A stretch of DNA of 35,566 nt from Nocardioides halotolerans DSM 19273 (GCF_000422805.1 NZ_KE383923.1:637929-673494); one strand, 5' to 3'; numbered from the stretch's first letter, positions 22,855 to 30,855 are shown. The notes: generated from the letters alone by a model not told the origin. Translations and numbers: made by a program.

Positions 22855-24185
22855 TGCGGCTCGCGCTCGCCTCCCTGCGACACCGCGCCACCGCGTCGAC
22901 CGCGACGTTCCTGACCGTGCTGCTCGGCACGGCGCTCATGGGGTCGTTCGCGACCCTCGCCCAGGCCGCCACCGGCCCCGTGTCGTCGACCGACCAGGAC
23001 ACGCTGGTGATCATGGGCGCAGTCGTCGGCGGCTGGGGCGCGCTCATCGTGCTCTTCGCCGTCGTCTCGACCGTCGGCATCACCGTCACCCAGCGCGAGA
23101 CCGAGATCGGGCTCCTGCGCACCGTCGGCGCCACGCCGCGGCAGGCCGCGCGCCTCGTGCGCGCGGAGACCTTCGTCGTAGCCGTCGTCGCCTCGGCCGC
23201 CGGCGCCCTGCTCGCCTCGCTCGGCGGCCGCGCCCTGCTCGAGATGCTGCGGCACGGCGACGTGGTCGCCGACTCGGTCCGCTACCAGGGCGGGGCGGCC
23301 CCGGCCGGCACGGCCGTGCTGATCGTGCTGGTCAGCCTCCTCGGGTCGGGCCTCGCCGCCCGCCGCGGGACGCGCGGGCCCGCCTCCATCACCCCGAGCG
23401 AGAGCGCACGTGGCAGCCAGCGGCTGCGCGCGTGGCGCGTGGTCGCGGCCGTGCTGCTGGCCGCCTACGGCCTGGCGATGGGCGTCGTCACCGTCACGGT
23501 GACCGCCCACGACCCCGACCCGTACGCCGCGATGTCGACCTCGGGCTCGTGCGCGATCCTCGTGTCGCTGGGCCTCGCCTGCGTCGCCCCGTGGCTCCTG
23601 CGGCACCTCTCGGTGGTCGCGAAGCCGCTGCTCGGCTCGAGCGCGGCCGCCCACCTGGCGGCGTACAACACCCGGCGCCGGGCCCACCTGCTCAGCGGCG
23701 TGCTCGCGCCCGTGGTGGTGCTGACCGCCGCCTCGGTGAGCGTGCTGATGGCGGTCGGGACCGACAGCCGGACCCGCCCCGCGGGCTTCGAGCAGGACGC
23801 TCGCACGATCAACCTGCTCAACAACGTCGTCGTCGGGATGGTCGTGCTGTTCGCGGCCGTCGTCGTGGTCAACACGTTCGCGGCCGTGGTCGCCCACCGG
23901 CGGGCCGAGCTGCACCGGCTCTGGCTGCTCGGTGCGACCCCCGGCCAGGTGGAGTCGTCGGTGCTCGCCGAGGCCCGCGTGGTCGCCGGCATCGGCGTGG
24001 TCCTGGGCCTGGTCGCCTCGCTCGCCACGGTGGTCCCGTTCGGGATCGCCCGCCACGAGGGCGTCGTCCCCGACGGCGAGCTGTGGCTGCCGGTCGTGAT
24101 CGCGGTCGGCGTGGTCCTGCTGACGCTCGGCTCGGCGCGCTCCGCGGTGCGGCGTGCGGCGCCCTCGACGGGGGCCGTGCGATGA
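22851..24185 (+). CDS. FtsX-family ABC permease
   Basis: 444 residues with about ten hydrophobic segments. Two FtsX-type cores are visible: one in the first half around ITVTQRETEIGLLRTVGATPRQAARLV and one near the end around VAHRRAELHRLWLLGATPGQVESSVL. Each has the cytoplasmic E-x-L-R/W-x-x-GATP coupling helix. No large periplasmic MacB domain is present, so it looks like the short actinobacterial two-core form. Coupled by 4-base overlaps to the ATPase before and the kinase after. Confidence 0.88.
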   Translation: MMRLALASLRHRATASTATFLTVLLGTALMGSFATLAQAATGPVSSTDQDTLVIMGAVVGGWGALIVLFAVVSTVGITVTQRETEIGLLRTVGATPRQAARLVRAETFVVAVVASAAGALLASLGGRALLEMLRHGDVVADSVRYQGGAAPAGTAVLIVLVSLLGSGLAARRGTRGPASITPSESARGSQRLRAWRVVAAVLLAAYGLAMGVVTVTVTAHDPDPYAAMSTSGSCAILVSLGLACVAPWLLRHLSVVAKPLLGSSAAAHLAAYNTRRRAHLLSGVLAPVVVLTAASVSVLMAVGTDSRTRPAGFEQDARTINLLNNVVVGMVVLFAAVVVVNTFAAVVAHRRAELHRLWLLGATPGQVESSVLAEARVVAGIGVVLGLVASLATVVPFGIARHEGVVPDGELWLPVVIAVGVVLLTLGSARSAVRRAAPSTGAVR

Positions 24186-25420
24186 CAGACTGGTCCGCGA
24201 TGCCTCTCCAGCCGATCACGACGGTCCGGCCGGCACCCGTCGACCGCGCCGCTCTCGTCGAGCGGCTCCGGCTGACCGGGGTCTCGCTCGGCTACGCGCT
24301 GTCCATGGCACCGGCCCTCGCGCTCGGCATCCTCACCCTCCTCTGCATCCCATTGGGGCTCGTCACGGCCGGCTTCGCGCTGGCGCTCGCGGTCGTGCCC
24401 GCGACCGCCGCGCTGACCGGCGTGCACCGGCGGGTCAGCGGGGAGCTGCTCGGCGAGGAGGTCGCGGCGTCGTACGCCGACACCACCGGGACCAACGTCG
24501 TGACCCGGCCGGTCCGCTGGCTCACCGACCGCGCGCGGTGGCGCGACGTGGGCTTCCTGTGGTTCTCCGCGACCGGCGGGTTCGTGCTCTCCGTGCTGCC
24601 GGTCGCCCTGCTGGTCGCGCCGCTGACGCACCTGGTCGGGCTGGTCGTCGACGGCGGCTTCTGGTGGGCGCTGCTGGCGCTGCTCGACGCGCCGCTGCTG
24701 CTGGCCTGGTGGCTGGTGACCCCGTCGCTGGTGCGGGCCCGCGCCGTGGCCGAGCGCAACATCCTCGGCCACACCCGGCTGGAGGAGCTCGAGCGCAGGG
24801 TCGAGGAGGTCACCACCTCCCGCACCGAGACCCTCGACCACAGCGCGGCCGAGGTCCGGCGCATCGAGCGCGACCTGCACGACGGGGCGCAGGCTCGCAT
24901 CGCCTCGGTCGGCATGAACGTCGGCCTGGCCGAGAAGCTCATCGCGACCGACCCCGAGGGGGCCGCGGCGCTGCTGCGCGAGGCGCGCGAGACGACCGTC
25001 GACGCGCTCGAGGACCTGCGGTCCGTCGTCCGCGGCATCCACCCGCCGGCCCTGGCCGACCGCGGGCTGGCCGGCGGGATCGAGGCGCTCGCGCTGCCGA
25101 TCCCGCTGCCGGTCACCGTCACCGTCGACGCGCCCTCGCTGCCGCCGCCGGTCGAGTCGGCCGCCTACTTCGCGGTCGCGGAGTGCCTCGCCAACACGGT
25201 CAAGCACGCCGGCGCCACCCGCGCCTGGGTGCGGGTGCGCCACGACGGCGAGGTGCTGCACCTCGTGGTCGGCGACGACGGTCGGGGCGGCGCCGACCCG
25301 GGCGGCTCCGGCCTGGCGGGGGTGGGGCAGCGACTCGCGGCGTTCGACGGCACGATGAGCGTCGAGAGCCTCGCCGGAGGGCCGACGGTCGTGACCATGG
25401 AGGTGCCGTGCCCGCAGTGA
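24182..25420 (+). CDS. Sensor histidine kinase (HisKA_3/NarL-type)
   Basis: 412 residues. N-terminal actinobacterial putative-sensor region with four membrane segments (about 30-80 and 123-180) and little external loop, which suggests sensing inside the membrane or through the transporter. A coiled linker follows, then the HisKA_3 motif ERDLHDGAQARI with His233, and an ATPase domain with N-box ECLANTVKHAGA and GDDGRGG / GSGLAGVGQR boxes. It should phosphorylate the next gene's product. ATG 24182 overlaps the permease stop (ATGA). Confidence 0.9.
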   Translation: MTDWSAMPLQPITTVRPAPVDRAALVERLRLTGVSLGYALSMAPALALGILTLLCIPLGLVTAGFALALAVVPATAALTGVHRRVSGELLGEEVAASYADTTGTNVVTRPVRWLTDRARWRDVGFLWFSATGGFVLSVLPVALLVAPLTHLVGLVVDGGFWWALLALLDAPLLLAWWLVTPSLVRARAVAERNILGHTRLEELERRVEEVTTSRTETLDHSAAEVRRIERDLHDGAQARIASVGMNVGLAEKLIATDPEGAAALLREARETTVDALEDLRSVVRGIHPPALADRGLAGGIEALALPIPLPVTVTVDAPSLPPPVESAAYFAVAECLANTVKHAGATRAWVRVRHDGEVLHLVVGDDGRGGADPGGSGLAGVGQRLAAFDGTMSVESLAGGPTVVTMEVPCPQ

Positions 25421-26073
25421 CCGCACCGCTGCGGGCCGTGCTCGCGGAGGACCAGGCGCTGCTGCGGGTGGGGCTCACCCGCATCCTCGAGGCGAGCGAC
25501 ATCGCGGTGGCCGCGGCGGTGGACAACGCGCCGCAGCTCGAGGCGCTCCTCGCGAAGGACGACTTCGACATCGCGATCGTCGACGTGCGGCTCCCGCCGA
25601 CGTTCTCCACCGAGGGCCTCACGGCCGCGATCGGCGCGCGGGCCGCCCGCCCCGGGCTCCCGGTGCTGGTGCTCAGCCAGCACGTCGAGCCGATCTACGC
25701 GCGCGACCTGCTCGCCAGCGGCGAGGGCGCGATCGGCTACCTGCTCAAGGACCGCGTCGCCGACGTCGACGAGTTCGTGGCCACCGTACGCCGCGTCGCC
25801 TCCGGCGGCACCGTGCTCGACCCCGAGGTGGTCGCGGGCCTGGTCTCCGGCTCGGCGGCGCGGCCGCTCGACCGCCTCACCGACCGCGAGCGCGAGGTGC
25901 TGACGCTGATGGCCGAGGGCCGCTCCAACGCGGCGATCGCCGCCCGGCTGTACGTCTCGGAGAAGGCGGTCGGCAAGCACACCAACGCGATCTTCACCAA
26001 GCTCGACCTGCCGCAGGCGCACGACGACAACCGTCGGGTGCTCGCCGTCCTCGCCTGGCTCCAGGGCCAGTGA
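25417..26073 (+). CDS. LuxR/NarL-type response regulator
   Basis: 218 residues. Receiver domain with acidic pair (AEDQ, 10-13), phosphoacceptor Asp56 (IAIVDVRLPP) and Lys in YLLKDR; C-terminal LuxR helix-turn-helix LTDREREVLTLMAEGRSNAAIAARLYVSEKAV. GTG 25417 overlaps the kinase stop (GTGA); GTG 25408 in frame is an alternative. As in other ABC-FtsX-kinase-regulator units, it probably controls its own transporter operon. Confidence 0.9.
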   Translation: MTAPLRAVLAEDQALLRVGLTRILEASDIAVAAAVDNAPQLEALLAKDDFDIAIVDVRLPPTFSTEGLTAAIGARAARPGLPVLVLSQHVEPIYARDLLASGEGAIGYLLKDRVADVDEFVATVRRVASGGTVLDPEVVAGLVSGSAARPLDRLTDREREVLTLMAEGRSNAAIAARLYVSEKAVGKHTNAIFTKLDLPQAHDDNRRVLAVLAWLQGQ

Positions 26074-26080
26074 TCGCAGG

Positions 26081-26143
26081 CCACACATGACGACGGCCCC
26101 GGGAACCATGGTTCCCGAGGCCGCCGGAGCCGTCCCCGTGTGG
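26081..26143. terminator. Large hairpin between convergent genes
   Basis: The core GGGAACCATGGTTCCC is a perfect palindrome, extended by CGGCC/GGCCG to 26094-26123 and by an outer CCACAC/GTGTGG pair (26081-26086 with 26138-26143). It lies between the response-regulator gene and the Bax-inhibitor-like gene and can serve both strands. Confidence 0.7.
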
Positions 26144-26159
26144 AGGGCTCGGCTGGTTG

Positions 26160-27044
26160 CTAGTTGTCGCTGAAGATCGCGAGCAGGCGCAGCAGGTTGG
26201 TGTAGATCCAGACCAGGCTCACGGTCATCGCGAACGCCGCGCGCCACGACTCCTGCTCGGGGATCCGGTTGGCGATCCCCTGCTCCACGAAGTCGAAGTC
26301 GAGGATCAGCATGAAGACACCGAGCACCAGACCGGCGACCGCCGTCAGGATGCCGAGGCCGCCGAAGCCGAAGAGGCCGAACGACGAGCCGAACAGGCCC
26401 AGGACCAGCTCCATCAGGCTCAGGCCGATCATGCCGAACACGGCGGCGATCACGAACATGCGGAACTTCGCGCCGACCTGGATGTTGAAGAACTTGTAGG
26501 CCGCGAGCGTGCCGGCGAAGGCCGCGAACGTGCCGATCACCGCCTGGATGACCAGGTTGCCGGTGCCGGGCGTGGAGTAGATCGAGTCGATGAACTTGCT
26601 GAACGCGCCGAGCGCCACGCCCTCGGCGACGGCGAACGCCATCACGAGCGCCGGGCTGACCACGCGCTTGAACGAGTTGACCATCGACAGCGCGAACGCG
26701 ACGAGCGAGCCGAGGGTCAGAGCGGTGATGAGACCGCCGGGCACCTCGTTGTCGGTGATGTCGCCGGTGACCAGCCAGGTGGCGGCGGCCGCGACGATCA
26801 CGAGGCCGAGGCTGATGGCGGTCTTCTGGACGACCGTGTCGATCGTCATCGGGCCCGTGGCGGCGGGCGCCCGGCCCAGGTCCTGCGGACCACCGGGCGC
26901 GCCGACGGACCACTGCGACGGGTCGGTCTGGGCGTAGCCGGCCGTCGGCGCACCGTTGCCGGCGTAGGTCTGGTTGCCGTACATGTTGGCGCCGCCGCGG
27001 TTGAACTCCTCGGACCGACGGAAGATCGGGTTGTTGCTCTGCAT
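26160..27044 (-). CDS. Bax inhibitor-1/YccA-family membrane protein
   Basis: 294 residues. A hydrophilic Gly/Asn/Gln-rich N-terminus of about 70 residues is followed by seven hydrophobic segments; the last two flank FDFVEQGIANRIPEQESWRAAFAM, characteristic of actinobacterial YccA-like proteins of the BI-1 superfamily. Members form calcium-leak channels or modulate membrane proteases; the function here is not known. ATG 27044 has a strong AAGGAGAG site. Confidence 0.9.
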   Translation of the reverse strand: MQSNNPIFRRSEEFNRGGANMYGNQTYAGNGAPTAGYAQTDPSQWSVGAPGGPQDLGRAPAATGPMTIDTVVQKTAISLGLVIVAAAATWLVTGDITDNEVPGGLITALTLGSLVAFALSMVNSFKRVVSPALVMAFAVAEGVALGAFSKFIDSIYSTPGTGNLVIQAVIGTFAAFAGTLAAYKFFNIQVGAKFRMFVIAAVFGMIGLSLMELVLGLFGSSFGLFGFGGLGILTAVAGLVLGVFMLILDFDFVEQGIANRIPEQESWRAAFAMTVSLVWIYTNLLRLLAIFSDN

Positions 27045-27077
27045 GGTCTCTCCTTGGAGGCCGGGGTGAGAGGGCCC

Positions 27078-27083
27078 AGTGTA
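27078..27083 (-). promoter_or_regulatory. Possible -10 element of the BI-1-like gene
   Basis: TACACT on the minus strand, about 34 bases before ATG 27044. The 127-bp gap holds nothing else recognisable; no good -35. Confidence 0.35.
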
Positions 27084-27171
27084 CGGACCTTCGACAGGTT
27101 GAACGCAGGTACGCGCTCCGGCGTTCCCGCCGTTGCTGTGGATTCGCTGAGAGCCGGACGCGCCGGTCAGG

Positions 27172-27864
27172 TCACCCGCGGCGCGCCACCACCACGGTGT
27201 CGGTCGCGACCCGCGGCTCGCCGTCGTGGTTGCGGAAGTCACGTGTCCGGGCCTCGGCGACGTCGACCTCCCAACCGTCGGTCAGCACCGAGGTCACCCG
27301 CTCGGGCGCGAACAGCAGGTGCGAGAGTCGCTGGTTGCGAAGGTCGGTCCGGCGCTCGTCGGGGTGGTGCCCGGCGACGATGAGCGTCCCGCCCGGCCGC
27401 ACGCAGCCGGCGATGGCGCTGTAGACCCGGTCGAAGTGCGCGTCGGGGACGTGCACGTACATCGCGGTGACCAGGTCGGCGCCGCCCGGCAGCGGGTCGC
27501 CGGCCACCAGGTCGGCGTGCACCCAGTCGGTGCGGTCGGCGACCCCGGCCTCGCCCGCGTGCTGCCTGGCCTTGTCGAGCGCTACGACCGAGACGTCGGC
27601 ACCGGTCACCCGCCAGCCCCGCTCGGCCAGCCACACCACGTCGGCGCCCTCGCCGCACCCCACGTCGAGCGCCAGCCCCGGCGCCAGCCCGCCGGCGTGC
27701 TCGACGAGCCGCTGGTTGGGTAGGCCCGACCAGACCCGGTCGTGCGCGGCGTACCGCTCGTCCCAGAACGCCTGGCTGAAGACGCGCTCGTCGTCGAGCT
27801 CCCCGTGCTCCCCGTGCTCCCCGTCATGACCGTCGTGACCGTCATGTCCCTGGTGCTCGGCCAT
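27172..27864 (-). CDS. Class I SAM-dependent methyltransferase with His-rich N-terminus
   Basis: 230 residues. The first 22 residues are a His/Asp/Glu/Gly repeat (GHDGHDGHDGEHGEHGE), a likely metal-binding tail. The Rossmann core follows: ALDVGCGEGADVVWLAERGW, acidic strand-2 end (VTGADVS), DWVHADLV and a post-IV block PGGTLIVAGHHP. It resembles small methyltransferases of the thiopurine/tellurite type; the substrate is unknown. ATG 27864 sits after GGGGGAGG. The 280 bases upstream to the tRNA hold no gene; a CGGGGCG/CGCCCCG hairpin (27895-27910) lies in the presumed leader. Confidence 0.85.
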   Translation of the reverse strand: MAEHQGHDGHDGHDGEHGEHGELDDERVFSQAFWDERYAAHDRVWSGLPNQRLVEHAGGLAPGLALDVGCGEGADVVWLAERGWRVTGADVSVVALDKARQHAGEAGVADRTDWVHADLVAGDPLPGGADLVTAMYVHVPDAHFDRVYSAIAGCVRPGGTLIVAGHHPDERRTDLRNQRLSHLLFAPERVTSVLTDGWEVDVAEARTRDFRNHDGEPRVATDTVVVARRG

Positions 27865-28146
27865 CACCCTCCCCCACGGACAGCTGTCGGCGGCCGGGGC
27901 GTGCGCCCCGACCCCGCAGACCGTACCTTCCTCAGTTGCCACGCTGGAGGGCAGCCGAGGGGGCCAACCGGCCGATCGGCACCGGTCGCCCCGCGTGCGC
28001 GGTGGGAACGACGCATCGCCCCCGCTCGCGAACCTGCCACCGCACCCCAGGGCCGTCCACCGTGCGGACTGGTTCTCACGAGCTATCACCCCCTGGGATG
28101 AAGGCCGAGGGCCGAGGCCGTGCCTCACCCAGAACGGCCACCACGG

Positions 28147-28220
28147 TGCCCCCGGTGGGGCTCGAACCCACACTGAGCCGCTTTTAAGGCGGTTTCCTCT
28201 GCCGGTTGGGATACGGGGGC
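28147..28220 (-). tRNA. tRNA with UAA anticodon (Leu), short variable loop
   Basis: 74 nt on the minus strand. Acceptor GCCCCCG/CGGGGGC with discriminator A, U8, D-loop with GG, T-arm GUGGG-UUCGAGC-CCCAC and an anticodon loop CUUAAAA, giving anticodon UAA, which reads the leucine codon UUA. The variable region has only about five to six bases, whereas bacterial tRNA-Leu normally has a long arm. The anticodon stem has an A-C mismatch at its second pair. CCA is not encoded. Confidence 0.85.
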
Positions 28221-28224
28221 GCGC

Positions 28225-29052
28225 TCAGCGTAGATCCGCGGCCCGGCCGAGCACGTCGTCGAGCATCGGCTCGGTGAGGCGGCCGGTGAACGTGTTCTGC
28301 TGGCTCGGGTGGTAGCAGCCGAGCAGCGTGAGCTCGCGGTCCGGCCCGGTCAGCACCGCCTCGACGCCGTGCCCGAAGCGCGCCTTCGGGGTCGGCGGCT
28401 GCCAGCCGATGGCGGCGAACGAGCGCAGCGTCGCGTCCCACCCGATCGAGCCGAGTGCCACGACCACGCGGACGTGGTCGACGACGAGCCGCAGCTCGGC
28501 CTCGATCCAGGGGGCGCAGGTGTCGCGCTCGGCGGTGGTCGGCTTGTTCTGCGGCGGCGCGCAGCGCACCGTCGCGACCATCCGGGTGTCGATCAGCTCG
28601 AGGCCGTCGGCCGAGTCGACGCTGGTCGACTGGGTGGCCAGCCCGACGCGGTGCATCGAGGCGACCAGCCAGTCACCGGAGCGGTCGCCGGTGAAGACGC
28701 GGCCGGTGCGGTTGCCGCCGTGGGCGGCCGGGGCGAGGCCCACCACGAGCACCGCGGGCGTCGGCGACCCCCAGCCGGGGATCGGGCGGCCCCAGTAGGG
28801 CTCGCCGGCGAACGACGCGCGCTTGGCGACGGCGACGTCCTCGCGCCAGCGCACCAGGCGCGGGCACGCGCGGCAGACCGAGACCTCCGCCTCCACCTCG
28901 GCGAGGCTCGCCCGCCCCGCGAGGCGGCGTACCTGCGCCACCGTGTGCGCGACCGGGGTGTCGGGCGCGGCAGGGTCGCCGGGCCAGCCGCTGCCGGGCG
29001 GGACCGGCGAGGCGAAAGGCTGCCCGGTGGCCGGGTGCGGGAGCTCGGTCAG
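28225..29052 (-). CDS. udgB: Family 5 uracil-DNA glycosylase (UdgB-like), CTG start
   Basis: 275 residues if started at CTG 29052. Motifs: Fe-S cysteines in CRACP (60 and 63) and in VRCAPPQNKPT and RDTCAPW, active-site motif GLAPAAHGGNRTGR at about 105-118, and HPSQQN near residue 250. It removes uracil and other deaminated bases from DNA. The frame stays open beyond the first GTG (28941) to TAG 29062-29064. That extension (LTELPHPATGQPFASPVPPG...) looks like a genuine protein start and contains no ATG, GTG or TTG. TAGCCT stands exactly six bases before the CTG, the leaderless geometry seen elsewhere in this window. Confidence 0.85.
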   Translation of the reverse strand: MTELPHPATGQPFASPVPPGSGWPGDPAAPDTPVAHTVAQVRRLAGRASLAEVEAEVSVCRACPRLVRWREDVAVAKRASFAGEPYWGRPIPGWGSPTPAVLVVGLAPAAHGGNRTGRVFTGDRSGDWLVASMHRVGLATQSTSVDSADGLELIDTRMVATVRCAPPQNKPTTAERDTCAPWIEAELRLVVDHVRVVVALGSIGWDATLRSFAAIGWQPPTPKARFGHGVEAVLTGPDRELTLLGCYHPSQQNTFTGRLTEPMLDDVLGRAADLR

Positions 29053-29058
29053 GGTCGC

Positions 29059-29064
29059 AGGCTA
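29059..29064 (-). promoter_or_regulatory. Leaderless -10 element of the glycosylase gene
   Basis: TAGCCT on the minus strand, six bases before CTG 29052. Its TAG is the stop codon of the upstream YtxH-like gene. Confidence 0.5.
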
Positions 29065-29337
29065 CGGGGTGGCCTGCATGCCGATCTGGCTGTCGCCGCC
29101 CCGGACCTTGTCGGCGGCGGCCGACGCGGCGGTGCTCACCTTGTCTTTGGCGACCTCGGCAGCGGCCGCGGCCTGCTGGGCCGCGGCGTCCTGGGCGCGG
29201 CGCGAGACGCGCTGGACCTGGGGGTTGTCGGCGACCTTGCGGGCCGTCGCGGCGATCTGCTCGTAGCGCTGGCGACCGGCCCGCGCTCCGAGCACGTACC
29301 CGACCCCGGCTGCGGCCAGCAGTGACAGCTTGCTCAT
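29062..29337 (-). CDS. YtxH-like small membrane-associated protein
   Basis: 91 residues. Short hydrophobic start (MSKLSLLAAAGVGYVLGARAGRQRYEQI) with the GYVLGARAGR motif common in actinobacterial YtxH-like proteins, then an Ala/Lys/Gln-rich amphipathic helix (AAQQAAAAAEVAKDKV). Role unknown, probably envelope stress. ATG overlaps the DUF3618 stop (ATGA). Confidence 0.8.
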   Translation of the reverse strand: MSKLSLLAAAGVGYVLGARAGRQRYEQIAATARKVADNPQVQRVSRRAQDAAAQQAAAAAEVAKDKVSTAASAAADKVRGGDSQIGMQATP

Positions 29338-29525
29338 GACCTGCTCCTCTTCACGACGATGACGACGACGGCGACCAGGGCCAGCGCACCGGCCGCGACC
29401 GCGGCCTGCTTCGCGGTGGCCTTGGCACGCACCTGGACCTGCTCACTGAGCTGGTTGACGGTGGCGGCCAGCTCCTCGCGCTGGCGGGCGATGTCGGCCT
29501 CGAGCTCGGCCTGCTTCTGCGACAT
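29334..29525 (-). CDS. DUF3618-family small membrane protein
   Basis: 63 residues. N-terminal ADIARQREELAATVNQLSEQV helix typical of DUF3618, then one membrane segment (AAVAAGALALVAVVVIVV) and a basic tail. ATG 29525 shares one base with the upstream stop (TGATG), and its end overlaps the YtxH-like start. The three proteins are probably made together. Confidence 0.82.
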   Translation of the reverse strand: MSQKQAELEADIARQREELAATVNQLSEQVQVRAKATAKQAAVAAGALALVAVVVIVVKRSRS

Positions 29526-29920
29526 CAGCGGTGCCCCTTCGCGGCTTCCACGTCCTGCTTGACCCCGGCGATGGCCTTCTCCGGGGTGGGCGGGGTGGCC
29601 TGGGTGACCTGCTTCTTGCCGACCACCGCCGCGACGCCTGCGGCGACGAGCACCACGACCGTGACGATGAGCGCGGACAGCCACAAAGGCAGCGCCAGGT
29701 CGAGCGCGATGACCGCGGTCGTCAGCAGCCCGGCCAGGCCGTAGAGCGCCAGGACCCCCGCACCGCTGAACAGCCCGATGCCGACCCCGGCGTGCTTGCC
29801 CTTCTCGGTCAGCTCGGCCTGTGCGAGACGGAGCTCCGAGCGCACCAGCTCGGGCAGCTGCTCGGAGAGCCGGTGCACGACGGCGCCGATCGGCTCGTCC
29901 GTCTCCTGCTGGGTGGTCAT
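29525..29920 (-). CDS. Actinobacterial holin-X-like protein (DUF1469 superfamily)
   Basis: 131 residues. A helical start (AVVHRLSEQLPELVRSELRLAQAELTEKGKHAG) precedes two membrane segments (GIGLFSGAGVLALYGLAGLLTTAVIAL; LPLWLSALIVTVVVLVAAGVAAVVG) and a soluble tail. This matches the putative actinobacterial holin-X/DUF1469 family, which are ordinary chromosomal membrane proteins, not proven holins. ATG 29920 is chosen; GTG 29944 in frame is the alternative and the ribosome sites are weak for both. Confidence 0.8.
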   Translation of the reverse strand: MTTQQETDEPIGAVVHRLSEQLPELVRSELRLAQAELTEKGKHAGVGIGLFSGAGVLALYGLAGLLTTAVIALDLALPLWLSALIVTVVVLVAAGVAAVVGKKQVTQATPPTPEKAIAGVKQDVEAAKGHR

Positions 29921-29949
29921 GAGGCGTCGGTGCCCCTGAGCCACGGGTG

Positions 29950-30855
29950 CTAAACGAGCGACCAGGCGATCCCGTCGAGGATGTCGGACTCCGACGCGAC
30001 GATGGTCGTCACCCCAGTCCGCGCGAGCACTCGCGCCAGGATCAGCGCGCCGGCGCCGATCACGTCGGCCCGGCCGGGATTCATGAACGGCAGGGCGCGG
30101 CGCTCCCCCACCGACAGCGCGACCAGCCGGTCGACGTACGCCGTCACCTCGGCCACGGGCAGCCGCGCCTGGTCGATCGCCGAGCGGTCGTACGACGACA
30201 GGCCCAGCACCCCGGCCGCGACGGTGAGGTTGCTGCCGGCGACTCCGACCACGGTCCCCGCCTCACCGACCGGCACCGGCGCGGCGTCGAGGTGCGCGTC
30301 GATGTCCGCGACGCACGCGGCCACCTCGTCGGGGGTCGGCGGGTCGCCGGCCAGGTGCCGCTCGTGCAGGCGCACGGAGCCGATGTCCATCGAGTGCGCC
30401 GCGTCGACCCGGCCGCGCGAACCGAGGACCAGCTCGGTGGACCCGCCGCCGATGTCGACGACGAGCACCGGCTCGGGGGCTGGCGCGGTCAGGTTGCGGA
30501 CCGCGCCGTCGAACGCGAGGCCCGCCTCCTGCTCGCCGGTGAGGATGTCGGGCGCGACCCCCAGTCGCTCCTCGACGCCGCGCACGAACACCTCGCCGTT
30601 GGCGGCGTCGCGCACCGCCGAGGTCGCGCAGAGCCGCACCCGCGTCGCGCCGTGCTCGCGGATCGTCGCGACGTAGTCGTCGAGGGCCGCGAACGTGCGC
30701 GTCAGCGCCTCGTCGGCCAGCCGGCCGGTGGCGTCGACGCCCTGCCCGAGCCGAACGATGCGCGACTCCCGCACCGCGACGTCGGGCAGTGCGCCGACCA
30801 GCAGGCGGATGGTGTTGGTGCCGCAGTCGATCGCGGCGACGGGGTCAGTCAACAC
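29950..30855 (-). CDS. ppx: Exopolyphosphatase / pppGpp phosphohydrolase (Ppx/GppA)
   Basis: 301 residues of the short actinobacterial form. ASKHA-fold motifs: AAIDCGTNTIRLLV at the start, ATSAVRDAANG near 95, LTGEQEAGLAF near 118 and VVDIGGGSTELVLG near 140-153 (phosphate loop). It cleaves polyphosphate or pppGpp. GTG 30855 overlaps the DUF501 stop by 11 bases; TTG 30852 is also possible. It is last in the eno-ftsB-DUF501-ppx unit, an order conserved in actinobacteria such as Mycobacterium. Confidence 0.9.
   Translation of the reverse strand: MLTDPVAAIDCGTNTIRLLVGALPDVAVRESRIVRLGQGVDATGRLADEALTRTFAALDDYVATIREHGATRVRLCATSAVRDAANGEVFVRGVEERLGVAPDILTGEQEAGLAFDGAVRNLTAPAPEPVLVVDIGGGSTELVLGSRGRVDAAHSMDIGSVRLHERHLAGDPPTPDEVAACVADIDAHLDAAPVPVGEAGTVVGVAGSNLTVAAGVLGLSSYDRSAIDQARLPVAEVTAYVDRLVALSVGERRALPFMNPGRADVIGAGALILARVLARTGVTTIVASESDILDGIAWSLV

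Noticed and set aside
29525..29920. Prophage lysis gene (holin)
   Set aside because: The protein belongs to a chromosomal actinobacterial family and no phage genes lie nearby.
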